NCBI RefSeq assembly: GCF_014200595.1
Contig: NZ_JACHCG010000006.1
Coordinates: 62,001 to 126,000, forward strand
Direction: 5' to 3'
Length of the DNA stretch: 64,000 nucleotides
Source of the DNA: Pedobacter cryoconitis
GTDB lineage: Bacteria > Bacteroidota > Bacteroidia > Sphingobacteriales > Sphingobacteriaceae
The position numbers were made by a program, and so were the translations under genes. A model generated the notes under the pieces. That model was not told where the DNA came from, did no database searches, and saw only the letters and a program-made list of their open reading frames with translations. The stretch's first letter is position 1, and each line of letters starts with the position of its first letter. Shown here piece by piece: positions 1-8,922 of this stretch.

Positions 1-197
1 GTCTTCAGCTGAAACCAAAAAGTGTAAGACAGCCGCTGGGTGTGTCTTTCGAATATCAGAAATTACAAAAAGACCTGGCTTCAAGATTTGCGACTAAAGT
101 GAAACTTAAGGTTGGTGAAAATGGTAAGGGGGCAATAGAAATTCCATTTGTCTCTGATGATGACCTGAGCAGAATATTAGAATTATTAGATTGGTAA
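1..197 (+). CDS. parB: ParB/Spo0J chromosome partitioning protein, C-terminal end only
   Basis: The window opens inside this gene. Reading in frame from base 3 gives about 64 residues, ending ...LSRILELLDW before a TAA stop at 195-197. The segment SVRQPLGVSFEYQKLQKDLASR followed by a short basic/hydrophobic tail resembles the C-terminal dimerisation region of ParB proteins; here only SVRQPLG and the LELLDW tail are quoted as landmarks. ParB binds parS sites near the origin and works with the ParA ATPase in chromosome segregation. Support comes from context: parB directly upstream of a DUF5683 gene, dapB and lepB is a common Bacteroidetes order. The stop overlaps the next ATG by one base, so the two genes are probably translationally coupled. 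The identity rests on a short tail plus gene order. Confidence 0.75.
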   Translation, partial: LQLKPKSVRQPLGVSFEYQKLQKDLASRFATKVKLKVGENGKGAIEIPFVSDDDLSRILELLDW

Positions 198-814
198 TGC
201 CAAAAAACCTACTGTTATCGGTTTTGTTTTGCTGCACTGTATTTGCAGTTAGCGGACAGGAAAAATTTAGTGTAAAAGGTGATAGTCTTAAACGTACTCC
301 GGTGAAAGCGGATACGGGTTATGTAAACCTTGGCCGTATTGCTGGCAGAAAGGCAGCAATCAGATCTGCGCTGATTCCTGGCTGGGGACAGTATGGGAAT
401 GGATTAACTGTCTATCGCGGGATAAAAATAGCTGCAATTTACACGGGAGGTACTTTGCTGGCCATGTCTTTTATCCAGAATAATAATAAATATCATGAAT
501 ACCTGACTGAACTTCAGAACAGGGCCAAGAATGGCAATCTGCCCACACAGGGAAGCCCGCTGGCTGGTGTGAGTACTGCGGGGCTATTAACCGCAAAGGA
601 TGTATTCCGTAGAAATAAGGAAGTTGTTATTTTCTCTTTTGTAGGTTTATATGTGGTGAATATCGTGGAAGCTTATGTTGATGCAAGGCTTTCCTATTTT
701 GATATCGGGGATAACCTGGCTATCAAAATTTCGCCTGCCATGATTGGTACACAGTCGATGATGTACGGATACAATGCTTTTAATCCGGGCCTGAAAGTCG
801 CCTTTAGATTTTAA
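197..814 (+). CDS. DUF5683 domain-containing exported protein
   Basis: A protein of 205 residues from the ATG at 197, chosen over an in-frame TTG six bases upstream because the ATG begins a clean signal peptide (MPKNLLLSVLFCC..., likely cleaved near SGQ) and overlaps the parB stop in TAATG. The body contains AAIRSALIPGWGQYGNG, the hallmark of DUF5683, followed by a hydrophobic segment (IAAIYTGGTLLAMSF) and a second near residues 145-160 (VVIFSFVGLYVVNIVEAY), so the product is probably a small envelope membrane protein. The family's function is unknown; it is recurrently found between parB and dapB in Bacteroidetes. Co-transcription with parB, dapB and lepB is inferred from spacing. Confidence 0.8.
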   Translation: MPKNLLLSVLFCCTVFAVSGQEKFSVKGDSLKRTPVKADTGYVNLGRIAGRKAAIRSALIPGWGQYGNGLTVYRGIKIAAIYTGGTLLAMSFIQNNNKYHEYLTELQNRAKNGNLPTQGSPLAGVSTAGLLTAKDVFRRNKEVVIFSFVGLYVVNIVEAYVDARLSYFDIGDNLAIKISPAMIGTQSMMYGYNAFNPGLKVAFRF

Positions 815-857
815 TTTCAATATGATTCACCAAAAATCTTTTCTAAAATATAAATAA

Positions 858-1598
858 ATGAACATAGCTTTAATCGGTTACGGTAAAATGGGTCAGATCA
901 TTGAACGTTTTGCTATAGAAAGAGGGCATGAAGTTGTCCTGAAAATTGGCATAGATAACCTGGCCGACCTGACTGTTTCTAACTTAAGAAAAGCAGATGT
1001 AGCCATCGATTTCAGTACACCTGATGCTGCTATAAATAATATATATACTTGTTTTGATGCAAATGTACCTATCGTTGTAGGTACAACTGGCTGGTACGGG
1101 CAGTTACAGGAAATAAAAGATGAATGTCTGCGCCGTAACAATACCTTGTTATATGGGTCTAATTTCAGTATTGGTGTGAATCTGTTTTTTCATATTAATG
1201 AAGTGCTTGCCAAAGTGATGAACAATTACCCGGTATATGAGGTGCAGGTTGAAGAAATTCACCACACGCAGAAACTGGATTCACCGAGTGGTACGGCGAT
1301 GACGCTTGCAGAAGGTATTATCGAAAATATGGACCGTAAATCTGAATGGGTGAATGAACTGGATGGTAATCCGGCTATTGATGTACTGAAGCAGGAACAA
1401 GTATTGATCGCTTCACAAAGAATTGAAAATATACCAGGTACACACACTGTGATTTATAGTTCAGAGGTAGATGAAATAGAATTGAAACATACTGCGCATA
1501 GCCGTGCTGGATTTGCATTGGGTGCAGTAGTTGCAGCTGAATGGCTGCAAAATAAACAGGGATTCTATAATATATCTGATATATTTAATTTAAAATAA
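858..1598 (+). CDS. dapB: 4-hydroxy-tetrahydrodipicolinate reductase
   Basis: Cytoplasmic NAD(P)H-dependent reductase of the diaminopimelate/lysine pathway, supplying meso-diaminopimelate for peptidoglycan and lysine. The 246-residue product has the N-terminal dinucleotide-binding loop GYGKMG (residues 7-12) and the catalytic/substrate block EEIHHTQKLDSPSGTA near residues 132-147, which carries the His pair, Lys and the PSGTA phosphate-loop-like motif of DapB. The length matches the shorter DapB form typical of Bacteroidetes. The gene starts 43 bases after the DUF5683 gene and ends 8 bases before lepB, so it sits inside one operon linking chromosome partitioning, cell wall precursor synthesis and protein export. 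Confidence 0.95.
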   Translation: MNIALIGYGKMGQIIERFAIERGHEVVLKIGIDNLADLTVSNLRKADVAIDFSTPDAAINNIYTCFDANVPIVVGTTGWYGQLQEIKDECLRRNNTLLYGSNFSIGVNLFFHINEVLAKVMNNYPVYEVQVEEIHHTQKLDSPSGTAMTLAEGIIENMDRKSEWVNELDGNPAIDVLKQEQVLIASQRIENIPGTHTVIYSSEVDEIELKHTAHSRAGFALGAVVAAEWLQNKQGFYNISDIFNLK

Positions 1599-1606
1599 CA
1601 AAACAT

Positions 1607-2800
1607 ATGAATTGGAAGTTCTGGCAAAAGAATAATACTGAGCCGAAAAAGAAAAAAACCAAAAGCAGAGAATGGTTTGATGCCGTTGTTTTCGCTGTAA
1701 TTGCCGCAACTGTTATCCGTGTATTTTTTATTGAAGCTTATACTATTCCTACGGGGTCCATGGAGAAGTCGCTGTTAATCGGCGATTTTTTATTTGTGAG
1801 TAAAGTGAATTACGGAGCAAGGATACCTATGACTCCGGTTGCTTTCCCTTTTGCACACCATACAATGCCTGTAACTGGTACGAAAGCTTATTATGACGGT
1901 ATACAATGGAAATACCGCAGATTACCCGGAATGCAGGATATCAAAAGAAACGATGTGGTCGTTTTTAACTTCCCTGATGGTGATACTGTAGCCCTGGAAG
2001 CTCAGGACAGAGATTATTATGATATGGTCCGTGCAGTTGGTAAACAGGCTATTCAAAGTCAGTATACGATTGTCAGCAGACCGGTAGATAAAAGAGAGAA
2101 TTATATCAAACGTTGTATTGGTATCAGCGGTGATATATTAAGCATGTCCAACGGATTGGTGACGATCAATGGAAAGGCTGAACCGATGAAAAATACAGGA
2201 CAAATTGATTATATGGTTAAATTTAAAACCAGTGATGTCAATTTCCAGGTATTTGAAGAAATGGGTTTTGTAATTGACAGGGACATCAGTGCTTTATCTC
2301 AGGATACCTATAATTTTGTAGGTACACCAGTAATGATGGACAAGGTGAAGAAACTTGATTTCGTTGCTTCTGTAAATACCCATACTGCTGCACCGGGAGC
2401 TGTTGAAGCGAATGTGTTTCCACAGGACCCAAACAGAAAATGGAATGCTGATAACTGGGGCCCTGTTCAAGTTCCTAAAAAGGGATGGACTGTAAAACTG
2501 GACAGCGTATCTATGCCTTTATATCAGCGGGCTATTTCTACTTACGAAGGTAATAAGGTAGAAAAAGTTGCTGGTGGATGGTTAATTAATGGTGTAAAAG
2601 CTGATAGTTATACTTTTAAAATGGATTACTTCTGGATGATGGGTGATAACAGGCATAATTCACTGGATTCAAGATATTGGGGATTTGTACCAGAAGATCA
2701 TATTGTAGGAAAAGCTCTATTCATCTGGATGAGTTACGATACTAATGGTTCTTTCTTTAGCAAAATCAGATGGGGCCGTTTGTTTAACGGTATTCATTAA
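1607..2800 (+). CDS. lepB: Signal peptidase I
   Basis: Membrane-bound serine peptidase that removes signal peptides from exported proteins. The 397-residue protein has a basic cytoplasmic N-terminus, one transmembrane segment (about residues 25-42), then IPTGSME with the catalytic Ser51. The general base is Lys168 in YIKRCIGISGD, and the conserved MMGDNRHNSLDSRYWG box lies near residues 345-360. The catalytic Ser-Lys spacing (117 residues) is longer than in E. coli LepB because of inserted segments, and a further long insertion separates box D from the GDNR box; this enlarged form is common in Bacteroidetes. Last gene of the parB operon, followed directly by a strong hairpin terminator. Confidence 0.95.
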   Translation: MNWKFWQKNNTEPKKKKTKSREWFDAVVFAVIAATVIRVFFIEAYTIPTGSMEKSLLIGDFLFVSKVNYGARIPMTPVAFPFAHHTMPVTGTKAYYDGIQWKYRRLPGMQDIKRNDVVVFNFPDGDTVALEAQDRDYYDMVRAVGKQAIQSQYTIVSRPVDKRENYIKRCIGISGDILSMSNGLVTINGKAEPMKNTGQIDYMVKFKTSDVNFQVFEEMGFVIDRDISALSQDTYNFVGTPVMMDKVKKLDFVASVNTHTAAPGAVEANVFPQDPNRKWNADNWGPVQVPKKGWTVKLDSVSMPLYQRAISTYEGNKVEKVAGGWLINGVKADSYTFKMDYFWMMGDNRHNSLDSRYWGFVPEDHIVGKALFIWMSYDTNGSFFSKIRWGRLFNGIH

Positions 2801-2821
2801 GCCAGGAGTTTATAAACAAAT

Positions 2822-2860
2822 AAAAAAGGTTGCGATGTCAGATACATCGCAACCTTTTTT
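2822..2860. terminator. Bidirectional intrinsic terminator between lepB and the Ldh-family gene
   Basis: A perfect 17-bp inverted repeat (2822-2838 with 2844-2860) around a 5-base loop, with an A-tract on the left and a T-tract on the right. It can terminate transcription from both convergent genes. Its last base is also the first base of the TAA stop of the minus-strand oxidoreductase gene. Confidence 0.9.
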
Positions 2861-3942
2861 TATAACCGGCTAAGCTGTAGCTTATCGGCGAGTTCGTTGA
2901 GATCATTTACAACTGGTTCTACCAAAGGGATCCCGGATAATTTACGTTCCTGTTCAAATGCATATTCAGGCTCTCCCGGAATAATTACCCGCTTGGCAGG
3001 ATCAATTGTTTCTGCACTTTGAAAGCGTTCTATCCAGTTATCCAGGTGATCCTTGAAATCTTGTGCAGGGCGAAATCCATCTATACGCATCGCACCGAAG
3101 AAATGACCCAAGCCTTCCCCTACAGGATTTGCTGATGGTTCCAAAAAAGCCACAAAAGGAGGGACCCACGGGCCATAATTAGCACCTGAAAGTACCGCAG
3201 TCAAAATATCAACTGTTGCACTTAAACCATAGCCTTTATGACTGCCATGATCTTTATCACTTCCCAATGGCAATAAAGAACCGCCATTTTTCAGTGCATT
3301 CGGATCAGTAGTGCCCTGACCATTTTTATCCTGTGCCCAGCCACCTGGAATTGGCTGGTTCGCACGCTGCGCAATTTCCAGTTTTCCATTGGCTGCTGCT
3401 GCGGTAGCCATATCAACAACTACAGGAGGATATTTACCTGCTGGGAACGCATAACACATAGGGTTAGTTCCTAATAACCTTTCATTCGCATAAGTAGGAG
3501 CAACCAGTGGGCTTGCATTAGTCATACTGATACCAATCATATCTTTTTCTACAGCCAGCAAAGCATGATAGCCGGCAATACCGAAATGATTGGAGTTTTT
3601 TACTGCGACCCATCCACTGCCATAGATTGCAGCTTTTTCCATAGCCACTTTCATTGCAAAAGGAGCCACTACCAGGCCAAGGCCGGCATCACCATCTACG
3701 GTCGCTGTGGTTGGGGTTTCATGTACAACCCTGATATTTGGTGTCGCATTAATTCTTTCTTTCTCCCATAAGCGGATATAACCGCTTAACCGGGCTACAC
3801 CATGAGAATCTATTCCTCTGAGGTCAGAACGTAACAATACATCTGTGGCAAGATCTGCATCTGTAGCAGAGCAGCCCATTTTCAAAAAGACGCTTTTGGT
3901 GAAATTCCGTAAACGTGTTTCAGTAAAAGTATGAAAGGTCAT
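2860..3942 (-). CDS. Ldh family NAD(P)-dependent oxidoreductase (malate/L-lactate/ureidoglycolate dehydrogenase type)
   Basis: A 360-residue member of the Ldh_2 family (YlbC/ComC/YiaK superfamily), which reduces or oxidises alpha-keto/alpha-hydroxy acids with NAD(P). Visible family landmarks are LRSDLRGIDSHGVARL near residues 38-53, with the conserved His-Gly, the NSNHFGIAGYH active-site segment near residue 116 with a conserved His, and the C-terminal SHKGYGLS block near residues 230-237. These sequences are unrelated to classical Rossmann-fold lactate/malate dehydrogenases. The substrate cannot be read from sequence: malate, lactate, sulfolactate and ureidoglycolate enzymes share the fold. 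It begins 9 bases after bshC and is probably the last gene of the ftsY-rimO-bshC transcription unit, a position that does not point to one substrate. Confidence 0.85.
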   Translation of the reverse strand: MTFHTFTETRLRNFTKSVFLKMGCSATDADLATDVLLRSDLRGIDSHGVARLSGYIRLWEKERINATPNIRVVHETPTTATVDGDAGLGLVVAPFAMKVAMEKAAIYGSGWVAVKNSNHFGIAGYHALLAVEKDMIGISMTNASPLVAPTYANERLLGTNPMCYAFPAGKYPPVVVDMATAAAANGKLEIAQRANQPIPGGWAQDKNGQGTTDPNALKNGGSLLPLGSDKDHGSHKGYGLSATVDILTAVLSGANYGPWVPPFVAFLEPSANPVGEGLGHFFGAMRIDGFRPAQDFKDHLDNWIERFQSAETIDPAKRVIIPGEPEYAFEQERKLSGIPLVEPVVNDLNELADKLQLSRL

Positions 3943-3951
3943 TTGAATGAG

Positions 3952-5538
3952 TTAAGCGTATAGGACCGTAAATTTATAATCAAGCGGTTTGAATGCAGAC
4001 AATAGATTCTCAATAAAATCGTCGCCATAAAGTACATACATCGGTGCAATATTCAGCACACGTTCCTGCAATACGCCTGATGGAAACAGTTTATTCTTCA
4101 AGGTGTCTATTTGCTGCAAAGAGGTCGTATGCTTACGCTTTTCAGCTCTTAAAAGTTTTTTCTCCAGGTTAGTGACCAGTTTCAAAGCTTTTGTTTTAGC
4201 CGCTTCCGCAGACATAGAAAGTGTTTTGTCGATTTTATAAGAGTTTAATTTGATCTGATCAAAAACAGCTCTTATTGCACGTTGTTCATCATCCAGACAA
4301 AGGGAATCTCCTACATGTACTTTAATCCACTGATTTTTCAATTGCTCATCACTATTGAATAAGGTGATCGGGCTGATATCCAGGATTTGCATTTTACGGG
4401 CACTTCTATCGTCGATCACCAAAGCCGAATTTCTTAGAATCAGGATAGGATAAGGGACTTTATAAAAGTCAAAATTAGCTTTTAGCTGTAACCAGTAGGT
4501 CACTTCAGCTCCACCACCAATATAAGCAAGGTTCGGCAGGATCAGTTCCTGGTAAACAGGGCGCATGACCACATTAGGACTAAAACGCTCCGGATGATGA
4601 GCTATTTCGTGTTTTAACTTCTCTTTGGTAAAACTAATTTCAGTATTCAGTACTTTATATTCACCATTTTCTTCTACAATACGTTCACGGAGCTGATTAT
4701 CCATATAAAAGAAATTGATCTCCCGTGGATTTACCTGGGGTTTATAACCCTTTGCTTCCAGCGCTTCACTACTTGTATTAATTTGCGCGAAACTGTTCTG
4801 TTCAACAATATCCTGGTATACAATTGATGAAAACTGTGCTTTCAATGCTGCATCATCAGCATCCACACATACTAAACCTTTTTTACCAAATAAAGTGTCA
4901 ACCAGTTCGCGTGTGGCATCAGCAAGAGTTTTATTGGAGGTATAAGCCTTTTCAACGATTTGTGAGAATTCAGTACCATTTTCACTGATCCCCAAATATC
5001 CTTTATAACCAACAAGTGCGTCTGTAATATCCGAAGTACTTAATCTGCCGGTCGCACCAGCAGCATTTTTCTTCCAGGTCAGCATTTTATCCTCGACTTT
5101 CACATGATTGATTTCTTCAAAATCATGGTCCTCTGTAGCCATCCAGTAGACAGGTACAAAGTTATAGTCAGGAAAACGTTGTTTGAGATCTGCTGCCAGT
5201 TTAATTGCAGTTACAATCTTATAGATGAAATAAAGGGGGCCTGTAAATATATTCAGCTGATGACCTGTCGTTATGGTAAACGTACGGTCATCAGCTAATA
5301 AGTTGATATTTTCAAGGACTAAAGCAGAGGGCTGCAAATGCTGATACTGCTTGTGCAGGCTGTTTACTAATAAGCTGCGGTCACCAGAATATTTCCGGTC
5401 TCCGATTGCTTTTTTAAAACCCTCTAAAGTAGGGGAGTACTTATAAAAAGACTCCAGATTATCCTTTCCATCTATGTAATCCAATACAATGGATGAAAAA
5501 GCGTGTGTTTGCTGATAAGAGATGTACTTGGCCTGCAT
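3952..5538 (-). CDS. bshC: Putative cysteine ligase BshC (bacillithiol biosynthesis)
   Basis: A 528-residue protein of the BshC family, the enzyme proposed to add cysteine to glucosaminyl-malate in the last step of bacillithiol synthesis. Recognisable segments are TGHQLNIFTGPLYFIYKI near residues 91-108, VPVYWMATEDHDFEEINH near residues 128-145, RPVYQELILPNLAYIGGGAE near residues 323-342 and a C-terminal coiled-coil-like stretch (AAKTKALKLVTNLEKKLLR). The length matches the family. It implies that this organism uses bacillithiol as a low-molecular-weight thiol, as many Bacteroidetes do. It lies 46 bases downstream of rimO and 9 bases upstream of the Ldh-family gene on the same strand; bshA and bshB are not in this window. 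Confidence 0.93.
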   Translation of the reverse strand: MQAKYISYQQTHAFSSIVLDYIDGKDNLESFYKYSPTLEGFKKAIGDRKYSGDRSLLVNSLHKQYQHLQPSALVLENINLLADDRTFTITTGHQLNIFTGPLYFIYKIVTAIKLAADLKQRFPDYNFVPVYWMATEDHDFEEINHVKVEDKMLTWKKNAAGATGRLSTSDITDALVGYKGYLGISENGTEFSQIVEKAYTSNKTLADATRELVDTLFGKKGLVCVDADDAALKAQFSSIVYQDIVEQNSFAQINTSSEALEAKGYKPQVNPREINFFYMDNQLRERIVEENGEYKVLNTEISFTKEKLKHEIAHHPERFSPNVVMRPVYQELILPNLAYIGGGAEVTYWLQLKANFDFYKVPYPILILRNSALVIDDRSARKMQILDISPITLFNSDEQLKNQWIKVHVGDSLCLDDEQRAIRAVFDQIKLNSYKIDKTLSMSAEAAKTKALKLVTNLEKKLLRAEKRKHTTSLQQIDTLKNKLFPSGVLQERVLNIAPMYVLYGDDFIENLLSAFKPLDYKFTVLYA

Positions 5539-5584
5539 TGCTACGAAATTAAGTTAATAAACCATAATTCAGCAAAACGCAATA

Positions 5585-6919
5585 TTATTTTACAATCTGT
5601 CCATATAGATCAAAATCTTCAGCGCGGTCAATAGCTACGTTTACGAAACTACCATTTGCAGCATAACCTGTACTGGCATCGATTAAAACCTCATTATCAA
5701 CCTCTGGAGAGTCAAATTCGGTACGTCCGATAAAGAAATCACCCTCTTTACGATCTACCAGAACTTTGTAAGTCTGACCTACCTTATCCTGGTTGATTTC
5801 ATAAGAAATTCCTTGTTGTAATTCCATGATCGCATCAACACGCTCTTGTTTTACCTCATCAGGTACATCATCCACTAAATTATGTGCATGTGTTTTTTCC
5901 TCGTGAGAATAAGTGAAGCAACCCAGTCTGTCGAAACGGGTATCTTCTACCCAGCGTAACATTTCTTCAAAGTCCTGTTCAGTCTCACCAGGGTAACCAC
6001 AAATCAGTGTGGTACGCATCGCAATTCCAGGAACTTTATCTCTGATCTGGTTAACGATGTCGATAGTCTTTTGTTTCGTGATTCCACGACGCATTGACTT
6101 CAGCATATTATCTGTGATGTGCTGTAAAGGCATATCCAGATATTTACAGATGTTTTCTCTTTCGTTCATTGCGTCCAGAATTTCCATTGGGAATCCTGAA
6201 GGGTAAGCATATTGTAACCTGATCCATTCGATACCATTGATATCAGAAAGACGTCTTAATAATTCGTCCAGATTACGTTTACCATAAATGTCCAAACCGT
6301 AATACGTTAAATCCTGAGCAATCAGGATCAGCTCTTTAGTTCCGTTAGCAGCTAATATTTTTGCTTCTTTAACTAAAGCTTCCATTTCTGTAGATACATG
6401 TTTACCACGCATCAGAGGAATGGCGCAGAAAGAGCAGGGGCGGTTACAGCCTTCTGCAATTTTGAAATAAGCAAAATGTGAAGGCGTGGTCAATAAACGT
6501 TCTCCAATCAATTCATGCTTATAATTTGCACCTAATGAATGTAATATGTTTTGTAAATCGTTTGTACCAAAAAAGGCATCAACGTTTTTAATTTCCGATT
6601 CCAGTTCAGGCTTATAACGTTCCGAAAGACATCCCGTTACAATTACTTTGCTGATTTTACCTTCTTCTTTTAACTGACTGTATTGAAGAATAGTGTCAAT
6701 AGACTCCTGTTTTGCATTGTCAATGAAACCGCAGGTATTGATAACAATGATATCATCCTTATTGATTTCATTAGCTTCGTGAACCACATTTAAGCTATTC
6801 CCTCTTAATTGTCCCATCAAAACCTCAGAATCGTAAATGTTTTTGGAACAACCCAATGTAATTACGTTGATTTTTGGTTTTTTAACAGGGATAATTTTAG
6901 AAGTCGTTTTCGTATTCAT
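5585..6919 (-). CDS. rimO: Ribosomal protein S12 methylthiotransferase RimO
   Basis: Radical-SAM enzyme that adds a methylthio group to the conserved aspartate of ribosomal protein S12. The 444-residue product shows the three-part family layout. The N-terminal UPF0004 domain has cysteines in TLGCSKNIYDSE (near residue 24), INTCGF and VTGCLSE that bind the auxiliary cluster. The radical-SAM core has CNRPCSFCAIP with the CxxxCxxC motif near residue 158, and a TRAM-like C-terminal domain follows. The LGCSKN signature favours RimO over the tRNA-modifying MiaB. It starts 32 bases downstream of ftsY on the same strand. Confidence 0.94.
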   Translation of the reverse strand: MNTKTTSKIIPVKKPKINVITLGCSKNIYDSEVLMGQLRGNSLNVVHEANEINKDDIIVINTCGFIDNAKQESIDTILQYSQLKEEGKISKVIVTGCLSERYKPELESEIKNVDAFFGTNDLQNILHSLGANYKHELIGERLLTTPSHFAYFKIAEGCNRPCSFCAIPLMRGKHVSTEMEALVKEAKILAANGTKELILIAQDLTYYGLDIYGKRNLDELLRRLSDINGIEWIRLQYAYPSGFPMEILDAMNERENICKYLDMPLQHITDNMLKSMRRGITKQKTIDIVNQIRDKVPGIAMRTTLICGYPGETEQDFEEMLRWVEDTRFDRLGCFTYSHEEKTHAHNLVDDVPDEVKQERVDAIMELQQGISYEINQDKVGQTYKVLVDRKEGDFFIGRTEFDSPEVDNEVLIDASTGYAANGSFVNVAIDRAEDFDLYGQIVK

Positions 6920-6951
6920 CTTGTGTGTATATATTGCTTTTAAAAGAAGGC

Positions 6952-7914
6952 TTATTTAAACAGGCCGTCAACAAAAGCTTTTTTATCAAATAATTGAAGG
7001 TCATTCACACCTTCACCAACCCCGATGTATTTAACCGGGATTTTAAACTGATCAGAAATACCAATAACTACACCACCTTTGGCTGTGCCATCCAGTTTAG
7101 TAATTGCCAGTGCATTTACATCTGTAGCCTCTGTAAATTGTTTACATTGCTCAAATGCATTCTGTCCGGTTGAGCCGTCGAGTACCAGTAAAATCTCATG
7201 TGGTGCATTAGGGATTACCTTTTCCATCACTTTTTTGATTTTGCCCAGCTCGTTCATCAGCCCGATTTTATTGTGCAGTCTTCCGGCTGTATCAATGATA
7301 ACTACATCTTCTCCGTTGGCAACGGCAGATTGTATAGTGTCAAATGCAACAGAAGCAGGATCAGAACCCATAGCCTGGGCAACTACTCTTACATCAATGC
7401 GTTCACCCCATAATTTAATCTGTTCAACAGCTGCTGCCCTGAAAGTATCTGCTGCACCCAATACCACTTTCAGCCCTTCGGCTTTAAGTTTATGGGCAAG
7501 CTTGCCAATGGTGGTTGTTTTACCTACACCATTCACACCAACTACCATGATTACATAAGGTTTATGGTCACCGTACTCGAAATTACGGAAATCATTGCTG
7601 TTATTTTCAGCGAGTAAAAGCTGGATTTCATCACGGAGGATCAGGTTCAATTCTGAAGTGGACAAATATTTGTCTTTTGCCACCCTGTCCTGAATCCTGT
7701 CAATGATTTTCAATGTAGTAGTTACACCGACATCAGAAGTAACCAGTACTTCCTCCAGATTATCCAATACATCATCATCAACTGTCGACTTTCCGGCAAC
7801 AGCTTTCGTGATTTTGTTAAGGAATCCGTTTTTAGTTTTCTCTAAACCTTTGTTTAATACTTCCTGAGCTTCAGGAGCAGTTTCCTTTTTCTTGAAAAAA
7901 TCGAATAGTCCCAT
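6952..7914 (-). CDS. ftsY: Signal recognition particle receptor FtsY
   Basis: GTPase that docks SRP-ribosome complexes at the inner membrane for co-translational insertion of membrane proteins. The 320-residue product has a short N-terminal region, the helical N domain, and a G domain with the P-loop GVNGVGKTTT near residue 128, DTAGRLHNK (G3) and TKLDGTAKGG (G4/C-terminal signature) near residue 274. The acidic A domain of E. coli FtsY is absent, as is usual in Bacteroidetes. A terminator-like hairpin ends only about 15 bases upstream of its start codon, so expression from the upstream ribosomal protein genes may be attenuated. Confidence 0.95.
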   Translation of the reverse strand: MGLFDFFKKKETAPEAQEVLNKGLEKTKNGFLNKITKAVAGKSTVDDDVLDNLEEVLVTSDVGVTTTLKIIDRIQDRVAKDKYLSTSELNLILRDEIQLLLAENNSNDFRNFEYGDHKPYVIMVVGVNGVGKTTTIGKLAHKLKAEGLKVVLGAADTFRAAAVEQIKLWGERIDVRVVAQAMGSDPASVAFDTIQSAVANGEDVVIIDTAGRLHNKIGLMNELGKIKKVMEKVIPNAPHEILLVLDGSTGQNAFEQCKQFTEATDVNALAITKLDGTAKGGVVIGISDQFKIPVKYIGVGEGVNDLQLFDKKAFVDGLFK

Positions 7915-7929
7915 AGAAATGTAGATGAA

Positions 7930-7967
7930 AACAAAAAAAGCCCTCCCATAAATATAGGGACGGCTTT
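7930..7967 (-). terminator. Terminator or attenuator between DUF4295 gene and ftsY
   Basis: On the minus strand an 11-bp stem (7937-7947 with 7957-7967, one C/C mismatch) is followed by a run of seven T (complement of 7930-7936 region). This is a standard intrinsic terminator layout. It ends about 15 bases before the ftsY ATG, leaving no room for a promoter after it. Partial read-through into ftsY is therefore the likely role. Confidence 0.75.
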
Positions 7968-7987
7968 AATATCATTAAATATTAAAA

Positions 7988-8149
7988 TTACTTGCCTTGT
8001 CCAGCAATAGCATCTTTAACGTGATCGTTATGAACGATAACTTCTTTGAAAGAATAAGCACCAGATTTTGGTGATTTAGTCATCGTAATAACTTTTGAAT
8101 ATTCTTTACCTTTACCCGTTTTAAGGGTTGCAACTACCTTTTTTGCCAT
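7988..8149 (-). CDS. DUF4295 family small protein
   Basis: A 53-residue basic protein starting MAKKVVATLKTGKGKEYS and ending DAIAGQGK. It matches the small Bacteroidetes-specific DUF4295 family, which is found next to rpmG and rpmB and is suspected to be ribosome-associated; no function is established. It starts 23 bases downstream of rpmG on the same strand and is followed by a hairpin with a T-run. The gene is short but has a clear start, a lysine-rich composition like its ribosomal neighbours, and conserved position. Confidence 0.88.
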   Translation of the reverse strand: MAKKVVATLKTGKGKEYSKVITMTKSPKSGAYSFKEVIVHNDHVKDAIAGQGK

Positions 8150-8172
8150 GATCTAAATAGATTGGAAATGTA

Positions 8173-8355
8173 TTACTTAATTTCTTTGTGTACAGTTACT
8201 TTCTTCAATACCGGATTGAATTTTTTCAATTCTAATCTCTCAGTAGTATTTTTACGGTTTTTTGTAGAGATATATCTAGACATACCAGGCATGCCGCTAG
8301 TTTTATGCTCTGTACATTCTAGAATAACTTGTACTCTGTTACCTTTTTTTGCCAT
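8173..8355 (-). CDS. rpmG: 50S ribosomal protein L33
   Basis: A 60-residue basic protein beginning [18 protein letters not shown], with the [20 protein letters not shown] core and a VTVHKEIK tail typical of L33. It carries only one Cys (in LECTEH), so it is the zinc-free (C-minus) type rather than the four-cysteine zinc-ribbon form. Located 38 bases downstream of rpmB and 23 bases upstream of the DUF4295 gene, in the usual Bacteroidetes arrangement. Confidence 0.96.
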   Translation of the reverse strand: MAKKGNRVQVILECTEHKTSGMPGMSRYISTKNRKNTTERLELKKFNPVLKKVTVHKEIK

Positions 8356-8393
8356 TTTATTAATAATTTAGTTGATTCACATCAACAATGTTT

Positions 8394-8627
8394 TTACAAA
8401 AATCCTTTTTTTACGAAACGGTTAATAGCTTCAGTAATACCAATTTTATTGATGGTTTTGATAGCTGAAGTAGAAACTTTCAGTGTTATCCAACGGTCTT
8501 CATCAGGAATATAAAATTTCTGAAGTTGTAAGTTGGGATAAAACTTACGTTTAGTTTTAACGTTTGAGTGAGAAACATTAAAACCACTCATAGCCTTTTT
8601 TCCGGTTAAATCACAAACTCTAGACAT
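8394..8627 (-). CDS. rpmB: 50S ribosomal protein L28
   Basis: A 77-residue basic protein with the L28 signature [20 protein letters not shown] and [13 protein letters not shown] near the start, followed by the [17 protein letters not shown]-terminal segment. It is an early component of the large ribosomal subunit. First gene of the minus-strand cluster rpmB-rpmG-DUF4295. The 295-base region upstream is shared with the divergent acs gene and must carry both promoters. Confidence 0.96.
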   Translation of the reverse strand: MSRVCDLTGKKAMSGFNVSHSNVKTKRKFYPNLQLQKFYIPDEDRWITLKVSTSAIKTINKIGITEAINRFVKKGFL

Positions 8628-8765
8628 GCCTTTAATATATATTGTTAAATTGTTCTTCGCTTAATTTTTTAAGAGTGTGCAAATATCACGAAAATATTTG
8701 TAACGATCAAGAGTCCATGTGATTATTTTTCAAATTTTATAGATTACCTCTTATTGCTCTTGCGG

Positions 8766-8773
8766 CAAAGATA
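8766..8773 (-). promoter_or_regulatory. Candidate -7 promoter box for rpmB operon
   Basis: On the minus strand these bases read TATCTTTG, an exact match to the Bacteroidetes -7 consensus TAnnTTTG. It lies about 139 bases upstream of the rpmB start, which would leave a long leader. No convincing TTG element was found at the expected upstream spacing, so the call is weak. No clear promoter for acs was recognised in the rest of 8628-8922. Confidence 0.3.
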
Positions 8774-8922
8774 CATAAATACCCCATAAATACGAATCTT
8801 AGGCAATTCATTGCGTTATTATGCTGTATTGTAGTGAACTGACTACAGATATTTTGCTATAATAATCTTTTAACTACCTTTCAAATAATTTATATTAGCT
8901 TAAAATTATCACCAAATATATT

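Noticed and set aside
8162..8371. Plus-strand frame opposite rpmG
   Set aside because: Mirror of the L33 gene, no independent signal.
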